Below, piece by piece: positions 12,988-24,400 of a DNA stretch of 49,611 nucleotides. Made by a program: the position numbers and the translations under genes. This DNA comes from Hofstenia miamia (taxonomy: Eukaryota; Xenacoelomorpha; Acoela; Hofsteniidae). The stretch spans positions 236,007 to 285,617 of the forward strand of contig CABFPE010000703.1 of assembly GCA_900660155.1 (NCBI GenBank), read 5' to 3'. The notes beneath the pieces were generated by a model, which saw only the letters and a list, made by a program, of their open reading frames with translations, was not told where the DNA came from and made no database searches. Position 1 is the stretch's first letter; the number at the start of each line of letters is the position of its first letter.

Positions 12988-12995
12988 TCATTATC

Positions 12996-13362
12996 CAGGG
13001 TTTTCGAGTACTCAGAATGTAAAGAACTCGAATAAGCTCGCAAAACTCAATAGGAAAAACTTGGAAAAGAAATCATCAATACTCGAACTCGATGGAAAAT
13101 CCACTCGAAAATTTCGTAAAAATTTAATTATTTAAAATTTCAATTTCTTTACCAATCGCAAATAACTATTTTTATCTTAGAACAAGGACAACTACAGTCC
13201 TTGCTTAGAAGTATTGTAAAATTAATGTTTGTTACCCTAAATATTTCGGAAGTAGAAAAAAAAACTCGATCAAACTCTGAATTTTCTTTAAAAAATACTC
13301 GAACTCGAAATGTAAAAACTCGAACTCCGTCCGAGTAGCTCGAAGTCGACTCGAAAACCCTG
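12996..13362. mobile_element. 367-bp hAT-like MITE with perfect TIR and TSD
   Basis: Left terminus CAGGGTTTTCGAGTACTC and right terminus (reverse complement) CAGGGTTTTCGAGTCGAC share 14 identical bases. Both sides carry an identical 8-bp duplication TCATTATC (12988-12995 and 13363-13370). The subterminal regions are packed with CTCGAA/ACTCGA words on both strands, as expected of transposase-binding repeats. The centre is AT-rich with no ORF. A very clear non-autonomous hAT. Confidence 0.9.
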
Positions 13363-13528
13363 TCATTATCTACATGTAGAGTTCGTAATCCTTAATTTCT
13401 ATTTTAAATAACCTAATTCATTTTGTTCTTATTATCCTGCATTTATATTTTTACTGTTTAGTCCAACTTAGACGAAGTTGTTAGTAAATTCTCTTAGGCC
13501 GAATTTGCGCTAAAGCTTATGCTGCCCG

Positions 13529-13666
13529 AACAACTTTTGTCGCCAATTTTTGTTGGCCAATGAACATTGTTCGTGTAGCACCCTGCTTCCACAACTAAAA
13601 TGGGGAGTAATTATCTAGACTAAAGTTTTCCTTCGGACCAACTAAAATTGGCGACAAATGTTGTCC
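13529..13666. repeat. inverted repeat, 28-bp arms
   Basis: Left arm 13529-13556 contains CAACTTTTGTCGCCAATTTT. Right arm 13638-13666 is its near reverse complement, containing AAAATTGGCGACAAATGTTG. Further GTTCGGACCAA/TTCGGACCAAC words flank the right arm and CCAACTTT recurs near 13705. This may be the core of a longer MITE. No target duplication was identified. Confidence 0.55.
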
Positions 13667-13840
13667 GTTCGGACCAAATTGGTTGAGTAGCACTCCCTTC
13701 GCCAACTTTAATTATTAAGTAATTAAGTAATAATAATGATTCGTAGTTTTTATGTTAAAGTAAACATGTTATTCGGCGTAGTAGCTAATACGGCACCATT
13801 TGTTGATCAAAGTTGGTTTTTATAGATTTTATTAATACAG

Positions 13841-14107
13841 GTTTACACGTGCTCCGCTTTAGTAAAATATATTTATTTTGGTGAATTCTAATTGGTTGCA
13901 TACAAGGTAGGAAGCTAATCACAATTGAAAAGCCAAGTTGTTTATCTATCACTAATACAGCTTGATGCGGAGGAGTGAATTCTGCTCTGGAGAGGCAATT
14001 ATCTCGAGATAATGCGGCTACTAAAGCGGAGCTCGTGTAGACGCGCTTAATGCGGCTAGCCGCATCATTCGCTTTTTACCGGATCAACCGCCTCGTGTAA
14101 ACAGCCC
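13841..14107. repeat. inverted-repeat unit with GTTTACACG termini
   Basis: Left arm 13841-13864 starts GTTTACACGTGCTCCGCTTT and pairs with 14019-14042 (TACTAAAGCGGAGCTCGTGT onward), 22 of 24 positions. An inner palindrome AATGCGGCTAGCCGCAT lies at 14049-14065, and a further CTCGTGTAAAC at about 14090-14100 is another copy of the terminal word. Probably one or two nested MITEs of unknown family. Confidence 0.5.
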
Positions 14108-14109
14108 CG

Positions 14110-14969
14110 TTGATGCTGGCTTTAATTTCAATGTAAGCAACCTCAATCGTAGTTTCTTCATTATTATACTGTGATAATCCACTCTCCAATGAACATTCGC
14201 ATCGGCACAGATTGCTACACATTCTGTAGGTCGCGATGGCGCTATGATAATTGTATTTTGAATAATTTGATTTCATTAATTTAGATAGTTTTTAGAGCGA
14301 TTAATTTACACAATCTAGACGGGGAAGTTATTAAGTAACAATGCAATAAAATTAAAGGATAAACCATTTCAGTTTATCGCCGAATTTTATAGCAAAGTTC
14401 GAGAATGTGTATTTTATGCACTTCTTTCGGCTTGAAAATTTCGCAAATTTTAAAATTCAAAAAAATACGGAAAAAAAATTAATATAAACATAAAAAATCT
14501 TTGGAGAAATAATTGGATAGATGTTTCTGCCTATTCCAATAACTTATTAATGAAAAATCTTAGTTGTACTTTTGTCTAACACTAATGAAATGACTAAAAC
14601 TGCTCGTGCAGCATTCCAAATCAAAAACAAAAGTTGGCGATTAAAGAACTCTTAAGGCGTTAACTAATGCTTAATATAATCTTTTAATTATTGGTGTAAG
14701 CACCTAATATATAACCAGTGGTTATCTTGAAATTCTGAAGACCCGTGTGGTTTCTAGCCAAATGTTTTCAATAAAAATCAAAGCAGTTCTTTATTAATAT
14801 TGTTGATGTGCTATGGACAAATGAGTACCTGGGTTTCTTTCAACTTTATTAGCGTTAGCCGACTTGAATCTAGCCTTATAGTAATAGTTGGGCACCTTAT
14901 TTGGCATAACCATAAAACGTCAAACGATATAATAAATGTGTCGAAAATTTGAAAATGGAAAAATTTTAC
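14110..14969. other. no gene seen
   Basis: AT-rich. It should contain the 3' end of the mariner element, but no terminal repeat matching the one at the other end was found. Confidence 0.4.
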
Positions 14970-16064
14970 TTATTGGATTATAAATTTAGGATTTGAATAT
15001 TTTCGCTTAATATAAAATTTTGATGCAGCACACACTTTAATATGCCTACCTCCAGTCTCTATGCACTTTTCGTAGCGTTTGGAAATACTGTTGAATACAC
15101 GCATCAACATTTGGCGATCAACAGTAGTAATGGGATTCTGGATATCTTCTTTCAAGTGGGCAACATCGCGAGTCACTTTGTTTGGAGTGTACACCAGGCT
15201 TTAGATATAACCCCAAAAGAAAAAATCTAATGGGGTCGGATCAGGGCTGCGAGCTGACCAGTGAATTGGACCATCTCTACCAACCCAACGGTTCGGAAAC
15301 TTTTCATTCAAAAAATGTCTAACCTCAAGACTCCAGTGGGGAGGTGCACCGTCTTGTTGGAAGACCATTGAAGCCTTCTGCCGTCGATTTAGTTGTGGGA
15401 TGAAGAACTGTTGAAGCATTAGCAGATATTCTTTGGCTGTTACGGTTCCTTCAAAAAAATAAGGACCGAAGACTTTGTCGGCTGTGAGTGCGCACCACAC
15501 CACGACTTTGGGTGACTGTATTGGAGTTGCATGGATAGCATGTGGATTTTCCTTTGCCCATATACGGCAATAGTGTTTATGGACATGACCGCTGAGTTGA
15601 AAAATTGCCTCGTCTGAGTAGCATATGTTTGCCAACAAATCATTGTTGATAAACATGTTCATCAATTGCTGACACATCGTGACACGAGCAGCACAATCGT
15701 CTTCATACAGCAACTGGACGGATTGAATACGATATGGTGTCATCCCCGCTTTGCAAAGAGCTCTACGCACTGTGCTGTAGGAGACATTCAGCTCGGGTGC
15801 CGCTTTACGGAGTGATGTTGATGGTGTTTCTTCAAAGTGGTGAATGATTGCATCAGATGTGCCCTCATCGCTTGGGCGTCCACAACGAGGTGCATCATGA
15901 ACGGAGCCGGTAGTTTTGAATTTATTAAAAATTGATGAGATCGTTTTATCACATGGCGATGTCTTGCTTTTATAGTGTAATTTCCAAGCGCGTTGTGTGA
16001 GAACTACCGATTTTAGCTCCGCCATTTGTAGGACAATAAAAATCCGTTCTTCAGTGGACAGCAT
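14970..16064 (-). pseudogene. mariner-type (DD41D) transposase, one in-frame stop
   Basis: Minus-strand frame starting at ATG 16064-16062. Residues 1-110 are paired helix-turn-helix DNA-binding regions with 'RCGRPSDE' (GRP linker) at 60-67. The catalytic triad is D151 ('YSDEAIF'), D238 ('FQQDGAPPH') and D280 ('TPLDFF'), with 41 residues between the last two. 'RSPDPTPLDFFFWGY' is the hallmark block. The frame is open for 287 codons to TAA at 15201-15203. The same frame then continues as an expected C-terminus ('SLVYTPNKVTRDVAHLKEDI') to a stop at 14970-14972. A single nonsense codon therefore splits a transposase of about 363 residues. In the family the enzyme excises and reinserts the element at TA. 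Confidence 0.9.
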
Positions 16065-16169
16065 TATAAACGTTACTCTTATTATAGTGAACGATGTTTA
16101 CAATGAAACTCCTACGATTGGCTAACTTAATAACACCTAGCATAAGTGTATGTACATGAAAACAATTAT

Positions 16170-16213
16170 GTGGTCAAAAATTTATATCACGTAGGGACTT
16201 ATGAAACACACTG
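16170..16213. repeat. candidate terminal inverted repeat of the mariner element
   Basis: On the minus strand this reads CAGTGTGTTTCATAAGTCCC and continues to about 16170. It sits about 110 bp upstream of the transposase start and is followed by TA at 16214-16215, the mariner target dinucleotide. The matching left-end repeat was not found near 14850-14970, so that end may be deleted or diverged. Confidence 0.45.
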
Positions 16214-16215
16214 TA

Positions 16216-19200
16216 CATCTAGATTCTATGTGCTACGTTGCAGATTTTTTAATACTAGGAGAATCGTGTTAAGGCTGGGACTAATAGATCCCTATCCTGA
16301 AACTAATTAGAATCATCATCAGATAGTTATTTTTTATTTCAAGAATGAGAATTAACAATTTTGTTAATGCAAAAATTTAACATTTCTGTTAAGAAATATA
16401 TCTTATCACGCAAGATTTTATGATTAACTCCTTCAGTTTAGAAATAATTAAAATAAAATATACTCTTCTATTAAAAATCTTTCTCATAAAAATGAGAACA
16501 CATAGAGTTAGATGATAGATTTTAAAAATTAAATATCTCGTTTGTGTAGGCAAAGCAAATGTCAAAAATAAGTCACTACTTTCAAATTTGGACAACAAGA
16601 GTTGAAATTTCAAGACACAAAAATTTGTTACATATTTATTACATAGTAGGTTCAAATATTCTATGTCCAAATCGGGCTGAAGATACAATTTTTTTCTAAA
16701 TATTTTAATATTCCATTTAAAAAGTCCAATTCTGACTTTATACATGTACCTGATTTCCATTAATTTGTATTGACGTACTTTTGATAGCAATATAAACACG
16801 TATCAAAGACATTCTTATATGGTGTTTTGATGCATTGTATTAATTTTCATTACATGTTTTATTTTCCATTTTGAACAATGTCCGAAAATGAAATAATCTC
16901 GCAAATTTGTAAACCATATTGACTGATTGCACGTTTTTCGCGACAACTGAAGTTAATAAAGTCATATATTTAGTCATAAAGTTTCGTAATGCTAGGGAAA
17001 ATAGAACTTAAATTTTTAAAAAACCAAAATATCGAGTTTAGCTGGTTCCATGGACTACTCTAGCTAAAGTAGTCCACGGCTGATTCTATTCGGATTTGGA
17101 AATTTACACCAATTACTGCTGGCAGCTAGCTACTGCGCAAACAATAAGTTACCTGACATTCAAAATTAAAAATACCAAAATGTGTGTTATATTTATTTTC
17201 GTATCAACTTCGACCAATTGTTAACTGTAGAAGTGACCACTCCTGCATATAACATTATATAGCCATGTAGGACATTATCCATTTTGTTTGTTTGCGCATA
17301 CCTAGATTATTTGTTACATTCAAATAGGCTTAAGTGATTACTATACATTATTCGTTTAAGAATCTGTAAATTCGACAAGATGCCTTTAGCGGGTATACTA
17401 AATTCTATTGTTGGTTAATTAAATAGGAAATCTGATTACCATTTACTTCTAACAACAAAAAATAGCCCAAGCTTATTTTCGTTAATTTTGAAATATTTTT
17501 CTACTACCAAACCCCAAATTATAACCATGATTTATTGCAGTGGGTATTCGCATTTTGTTGTTTTAGTTTTTTATAGACAAACATTATTTCTCCAATTAAA
17601 TATCTTTCATTTATTGTTGATATTGTAAATTATGCATGACTATTTTAAAGAAATAATTTCTAGGTTTTAGAGACATCTTTTAAATAGGTTCTTGTTTCTA
17701 GGCAAGTTTTGATTATTTAACTAAGCTTTGAAAAAACTTGATTGTAGATCTTGATATAACAAAGTTTGCTTTTTATTGAAAATCGCTATTCAAATGCTAA
17801 TGCAGTACATTTGTAAATGTATATTTTACGTTATTTTTCACTATAATTTTTGGATATTCTAGTATGCTTTTGTTAGAAATATGAGGGACAGCTGAACATT
17901 TCCTAAGTGATTATAATTTTCATTGACCTCCGGTGTTTTATGAGATAATTTACATTTTTTCAAAGATTAAATTGAAAGCATATTGAAAATTTAAAAAATT
18001 TATTTATATATCAATTTTCGAATCTATTAGAAGTGTGCTGTTTGTAAAATTGATATATTTATTTAGTCTTTTTTGATGAAATTTATTTGATGTAATATTA
18101 GTACGCTTACAGATTCTAAAAATATTTCATTTATGTATAGAGGAAACTGTTAAAAAATTTAAGTTTTATTAAAATATTCAAAAATTAAAATGTTTTTCAA
18201 TATGTGTTGTCAATTTTATGCATTTTTAAAGATACTCCGTTTGCATTCTTGATAGTGAAACTAGATTTTGTAGGATTACTACTAGGGCAAAAAGGCAAAA
18301 ATCTTTAATATGGGAAAATTACAATGTCTGTGCTAAATGTAATCCCTATGTTCTCTGACTCTTGGCATGTCTGGAAAGTCTTGAGAATGATCTCACACAA
18401 GCAGTCATCTAAACACAACGTGAATTTTATAAGTTTCAGACAATGAAAGATCGCCTAGGTAATTGTGTGACTTGCAGTCATTCGATTATTCATATTAACG
18501 TCATATATTGAGGTCATTTCTGTTCACTGCAACGAATATCATAACAATTTTATGTAGTTAATATTTGATGAAGACTTTAGCTGCCACGTTTACATCGAAG
18601 TTAAATATGGGATTTCTTTAGCTCAACTTCAATGCTGCACCACACTCGTTTAATATTGTTACTCTTTGACTTGTTAATGGACGTTCACTTTGAGACTCAT
18701 GCAGAAATGGAGTTTTCAAACCATTAGATTAGTCTTTATACAATCAGTAAATGGTGGCTTGCGGCGGCAAATTTTGTTAGCTGAGCTTCTTGTAGATAAT
18801 GACAAATTTTCACCGACTTCAAACCATGTTGAACTTCGATGTAAACCACGCAATTCCGGAGACGACCTTTCATTATTTGTATGAGATTATTCTCAAGACT
18901 TTTCAAACGCGTCAAGTAATAATTTTGTCACCAAGGTTACAATTAATAACATGCTGTGATTCACTGCAAATATCGTTGCTCATCAACAGCAATTCTAAGC
19001 AAGAGAATGTTGTGAAAGATATTTCTGCAATGATACACTATTGAAATTCTTGTGCATGCTACATGATTTATTTTTATTTTATTGTCTTTTAATCCATATC
19101 ATTTACGTTGTGAATGTTTTTGTTGTGGTTGTTTATTGACTGATGGACAGCAAAGTGTTGACAATAATTGTTACTTGAATTAAATTCACACAATCCGCTA

Positions 19201-19756
19201 TTCTTAGCCTTATTTATAGAGCAAAAATTCACGTTGAAGTACAAATTAATGGTAAAAATGAAAAATAAAGAGCAACTATTGGTTTCGCTATTTGTTACAA
19301 AATTTAAGTAAAACTCTCAACAAAACTTGAAGTTACATAAAAATTTTAATGTTTTTTTTTATCAAACTTAAACATTGATCTTTTTAACAATACGATGGTA
19401 AAAATGGCGCTAAGGACATATTTTTACAATAAATATAGAAATTTCTTAAATTGTGAACACATCAGTCTTACAATTTTCTTAGGAAATGCAATAGCAAACA
19501 TTGATTTTATTATTATTGAAATTTTCATTTTTGCAAAATATTAATGGTATTGTAATACACTTTACGTTTCTGTTGTTATTCATTATTATAGCGTTTACAA
19601 ACAAATCAATGTTTAGTATTTAAGATTTTGGTGACACTGAATACCGAATAATTTCAACTACCAAATAAATTACATCTCAAAGAACATTTTTTCTATGTAT
19701 ATTTGACATCCAATGAACATTGAAGTATTCAGACTTCAGTTTTTATCAATATTATA
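16216..19756. other. AT-rich stretch, no gene seen; one hairpin
   Basis: A 12-bp imperfect inverted repeat (CCATGGACTACT / AGTAGTCCACGG, 8-bp loop) lies at 17048-17079. Two overlapping short ORFs at 18690-19044 have no recognised motif and are not called. The rest is simple AT-rich sequence. Confidence 0.45.
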
Positions 19757-19762
19757 TTTATT
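19757..19762 (-). terminator. polyadenylation signal of the SMIM30-like gene
   Basis: AATAAA on the minus strand, 42 nt downstream of the stop codon, in AT-rich sequence. The short 3' UTR fits a compact gene. Confidence 0.5.
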
Positions 19763-19803
19763 AACAATTTACTGTAAACAAACTTTTGAGTTTCTGTAGT
19801 CCA

Positions 19804-19977
19804 TCATATTTTTCCTTTTGATTTGGCATACCATCCTAGTAGTCCGAGGGATATTAAAATTACGAGAACTATCACTACCAATATGAACAGCGTATCACCG
19901 AATCCCCAAGCTGCGACTCCTGGGATGAGACTAAGGAATGTGACGAATATTAGAACGAGTGACTTTTCATTCGACAT
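19804..19977 (-). CDS. SMIM30: SMIM30-like small membrane protein (57 aa)
   Basis: Starts at ATG 19977-19975 (G at -3; the frame runs upstream without an ATG) and stops at 19804-19806. Order of parts: short polar N-terminus 'MSNEKS', hydrophobic core with small residues 'SLIPGVAA' like a signal peptide ending near residue 22, 'WGFGD', one transmembrane helix (about 27-48), then 'GWYAKSKGKI'. This matches what I recall of vertebrate SMIM30 (59 aa): signal-like segment, 'GDA' turn, one helix, then 'GVYARKR' with a basic tail. SMIM30 is an ER/membrane micropeptide. The coding part is one exon, as I recall for the human gene, with a polyadenylation signal 42 nt past the stop. Could be chance hydrophobic sequence, but length, order and tail all agree. 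Confidence 0.6.
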   Translation of the reverse strand: MSNEKSLVLIFVTFLSLIPGVAAWGFGDTLFILVVIVLVILISLGLLGWYAKSKGKI

Positions 19978-20199
19978 TGCGAACGCAGTTAAGGAAATGA
20001 ATTGTTGATCAATCAATTCTTTGTTTGTTTGTCAAATAGTAAATTATTGAATAACATATTCAATTGTCATGGGTCATTGGTGCTTTTATTAAAAAAATAT
20101 TGTTTTTAAGGTTTTCTCATATGTTCAAATTCGAAAGTTTTTGTTAGATTTTCTGATTGGATATATATCCACTGTATGACGATAATAGATAATGGGTTC

Positions 20200-21060
20200 A
20201 TGCGATATCTGGGTCATTTTCTTTGTATTCATCAAATTTTTCAAACTTTGTAAAAATTAATTGTGAATTTTGTTCATTCTAACATATGTGATAAAGATTG
20301 AAAAATCTTGAATATTGTAAAAAATTTGAAATATCTTTACCGATGACAGATATGAGAAGCAATTTTAGTATTCGGCAGATAAATGGTTGTGGTGCCAGCA
20401 AAAACATTTTTGTCAATTCTCATCTACATTTTTTGGCAATAACTCTTTACCTTGAAGAATTTTTTCAATGAAAACATGTATTTTATCACTTTTTAGCCCA
20501 AGGAACTCATTTTTTGAAGTTAAAATATTGGTATAATAAATATTTCTATAAAAAAACATTTTTTGAAAATGTTTATCACTTTTTATCAATAGACAAACTT
20601 TGTGAGAATATTTCGAATTGTTGACAAAAAGTTGCAAAAAAATTTTTTCATTAAGGATACAATCATGGTAGTATAGTTTCGCCAATGTTGGTTGATGTGA
20701 GTTTTGTTTAAAAACGTTAATCAACTTTTTGTGGTATTCAATGTATGTAGATGGCTATAGATTGCGTATGCTTTGACTACTAACGACAGCAGGAAATGTC
20801 GCACAAAAATTGTAAAATACCTCTTTTCATTGAAATAATCCTTCAAGGTAAAGAGTCGAAAAATTATTGTGCTGGCATCCCTAGCTGCTGCAAATTTAAA
20901 ATGCTTTCTCTTTTTGTCAAAGGTTAAGATATTTCAAAAATTACTTTTTTTCAATCTACATGATATTTAAATCTCAATCACATACATAAGATTGAACAAA
21001 ATCCACGAATTGTTACAAGGTACTTTGGATTATAAATGGAATGACGCATATCAGACACTT
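20200..21060. repeat. long fold-back (inverted repeat) element, arms about 250-290 bp
   Basis: Left arm about 20200-20490, right arm about 20808-21060, spacer about 320 bp. Matching blocks read outward in register: AACTCTTTACCTTGAAGAAT (20441-20460) against the reverse complement of 20838-20857 (GACTCTTTACCTTGAAGGAT); TTTGAAATATCTTTACC (near 20325) against the complement of about 20935; GTGGTGCCAGCA against the complement of the stretch near 20875; GTGAATTTTGTTCATTC against the complement near 21000. Arms look about 65-70% identical by eye. The small ORF inside (20413-20724) is not a gene candidate. Family unknown; it sits between the SMIM30-like gene and INTS3. Confidence 0.6.
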
Positions 21061-21385
21061 TTGTTGAAAGTATGATGTTAAACCCTATTTTTTCTCTACC
21101 ATTTAAATTGTATCTTCATATCATTTCTTTTAGTCACTTATAAAATCTGGTTTCTCTTTTTCATCTTGAGTAATTTGAGATGTTTTTTACCTGAAATAAT
21201 TATAAATATGACTTTTGTTTCTTTGCAACTAGTGTACTATATATTTGATGATTTAAAGTAGCTACATTTTTCCATTGTTAGGAAATCGATTGAACTATTT
21301 CTAAAACAATTGAGTGAATGTTTATGACAGTCGTAATGTACTGTATTGAATAAAATTTAACATAATGATGTCTTTTTATTGTTAT

Positions 21386-21387
21386 AG
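21386..21387 (+). promoter_or_regulatory. splice acceptor just upstream of the INTS3 start codon
   Basis: TCTTTTTATTGTTATAG precedes GGAATGCTAAG, a good 3' splice site 19 nt before the start ATG at 21407. It implies an upstream non-coding exon (not identified) or a trans-spliced leader. An in-frame TAA at 21395-21397 excludes a coding extension upstream within this exon. Confidence 0.5.
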
Positions 21388-21390
21388 GGA

Positions 21391-21435
21391 ATGCTAAGTT
21401 CTTCCAATGCCTCCCACTCCTGCAAAGCTGTTTAA
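21391..21435 (+). promoter_or_regulatory. short upstream ORF overlapping the INTS3 start
   Basis: ATG 21391 opens a 14-codon frame ending at TAA 21433-21435. It overlaps the first 29 nt of the INTS3 coding sequence in a different frame. If this exon begins at 21388 the AUG is only 3 nt from the splice junction, so its use depends on what lies 5'. Such overlapping uORFs usually lower translation of the main ORF. Confidence 0.4.
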
Positions 21436-24400
21436 TGTAACGGAAATTGAACCGAAAGATAAATTCGAAGAGGATCTCGAACGCTGTCATTCAGAGATCA
21501 GTGCTATTACTTCGGGTTTGTCAAAAACTGAAGCACACGATGCATTGACTAAGCACATTGGTGCTTCCACCGAGCAGCACGAAGATGTTTGTAATTATTT
21601 TTTCTACATCATCTTAACGGAACCTAACGCTGCAGGTATTTTTTGCTTAAATGGTAAAATTATAAAATCAATGAATTTGTTATTTGAACAAAACTGATTT
21701 TGAATATAAGTTTCAATTTTTTTCATGTGTGCAATTTGTGATTTTGTATTTTTAATAGGTTTTTGCCTTAATTGCGATACACAAAGCCTCATTTGGAAAA
21801 CATTTTAACGGTTGGATCTTTAAATGAATGTCAAAATTTTTAAATAGTTCCAACTATCTCTCGAAACTGGACTTGGCCATTAAAGTTAATTTAGTTATTT
21901 GAAATTGTAGAATGTCATTGTGTAAAAACATCCACACTAAAAATTTATAATGGTTTAAAATATGGAAAACATTTTAATTTTGTAAAATTGATAAAAAGTT
22001 TTGTAGAAAATTTTCTAATATTTCATATTTCACAGTTTTTCATGTACATGTAGTAGATTCAATATCAGAAATATCGGTTTTAAGAAATTTGCCCTTCTAA
22101 TTAGAGTACAACCACTATAACACCCTTACAATTTCCGAAATTGTTTACCAAATATGTTTCCTTTATTATTATTAATTGCAAATATGTATTGCTTGTGTTT
22201 AATTGGCACTGCTTTTAAGTCAGTGTTTATACTCCAGTACCCCATGTAAAACTGAAAATTGTTTTGTTGGTTTGGCAAATGCGCAAGCATGTGAGTTTTA
22301 AAAAAACGTATGGGAAACTGTCCGGTTTTATTCCACTTGGCATTAATGTTGCTGTTTGTAAAGTCAAATTTGAATAATTGCAAATATATCATTTTGCATA
22401 TTTATTACATGAATTAGGAGATGCCTATCGCGATCTCACCATCCTGTCTCGCGATCATTTGAACGGAGTAATGGCGCGATTAAACCAGATGCTTGTGGAC
22501 AAAATGACCAAAATGACGGATGCCTGTTTAAACCAAGTACTGTGGTTCAGCGCAAGGTTAATGCGAGATGCTTGTTTGGGAGCAGACACTGTTTGCTTAT
22601 TTCTTATGAAAAATATTCAAGTAACATTGATGTGGTCTATGACACTTGTTAATATTTATTTAGGGCGGTGATTTGTCTCATCGTAATGTTCGTCTGACCG
22701 AACGTGTTTTGGATATTTTTATTGACAATCGTAAATGGCTCGACAATGATCCAGTTTTGCTTGGGTTAGTAGTTTACACTTACATTCGATTAATAGTTGA
22801 TCATCGTGATAAACGATTTGAGGCATTGAGGCAGAAGGAGGTCACATTCTGTATAAGTCTCCTTCGTGAAAAGTTCATGGATTGTTGTGGAATCGGTAAG
22901 CGTTTTTCAGTCGACCTATTTATATTTATAAATATATAGGTCGTGATCTACTACGGTTGCTTCAAGATGTAGCACACATTCCAGAATTTTCGGCGCTTTG
23001 GAAAGATATGCTATTCAATCCATCGGTGTTAAGCCCGAAATTTACTGGAATTCACCAAATTTTATCACAAAGAACTCAAAGAAAGTTCATTAGCTGTCGC
23101 GTTACACCTGAAATGGAAAACAAAATAAATTTTCTGTTGTCAAAAGTAGGTTTTTATAAGAATGCATCCTCATCTTCCCTTTTCAAATTAGAATAATATG
23201 TTGAAATATTGATTAAATTAAGTATAATAGACATTAATATTTATTTTTACCATGATTTTCGATGTCATTTTACATTGATATTAACATTTTTTCGAAAGTT
23301 TTGAATGAATCATAAAAATCTTTTTTCTATTAACTGAAGTGAATGAAAGATGTCATCAGTTCTGTAAAAATATTTTTTTAGTAAATATATCGAGCACTCT
23401 CTCATATTTCATTATGTCTTTTATAAACCTTTAGGTACGCTTCGGTTTACAGAAGAAGTATCAAGAATGGTTTCAAAAAACTTACCTTTCAACCGTAGAG
23501 AGTCAGTCCCTTTGCGCTGATCTTATTCGTTACATTTGTGCAGTTATTCATCCAAGTAATGAAATATTGTGTTCTGACATATGCCCTCGTTGGGCTGTTA
23601 TTGGTTGGCTTTTGATGCAGTGCAAGTCCAACATAGCTGCTACCAATTGCAAGCTCGCACTATTCTATGATTGGTAAGTTTTTAAATTAGCAGGTCTGGC
23701 TGAAAAAGCATGTTTGGTTTAAGAAAGGCTTCAAAATATGATTTTTTCAGTATTTTATTGTTTTTTCCTAAAATTATTTTTTAGAGAATATTCTTGAGCT
23801 AATTTACAAGCCAAGTAAATGCCCATACAATGAAATTTTTAAAAAACCGAATGGGGCAAGTGGTACATATTTTTAAGAACAAGTTTTTAACCAAAGATTT
23901 TTATCACATTTTAATAAATTTAATCAATGTTAAGTTTTAAAGAAGGTATTCATTTGTTTTTTCAATGCCCATTATATAATCATTTGTTATAATAAGAACA
24001 AGCCTAATTACAGTACAATTGCAGTATTGTGTAAATCTACCGCTATTGCGTAAAAAATCTAATTCCGCTATATTTTGGTTCCCACAAATATTAAAATAGG
24101 CCCCATCTAACACCATTATACATACAATTGCTGAGGAATATATTCTTTATTATGACTCTTAGAAGTTGAAGAAATTTTTTCAAATCTATTGAAGAACAAA
24201 TATTCCAGAAAACAATAAAGTTTTAGCTCAGTTCCCATTTTTAAATACACATTCTGGGGGCTTTTTGAGGTCATTACACTTTCACTATAGAGTAATACAT
24301 ACATTTTTCTTAAAATCAAATATTGCGTAACATTCATAATTGCGTAAGAAGTGCTGTGGCCGAACAGATTTACGCAGTACTGGAGTTGGACTGTATATAA

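Noticed and set aside
18690..19044. Two overlapping + strand ORFs of 64 and 81 codons
   Set aside because: No recognisable domain, no splice or poly(A) context linking them; probably chance.
20413..20724. 103-codon minus-strand ORF
   Set aside because: Lies in the arm and spacer of the fold-back repeat, low complexity, no start context or motif.
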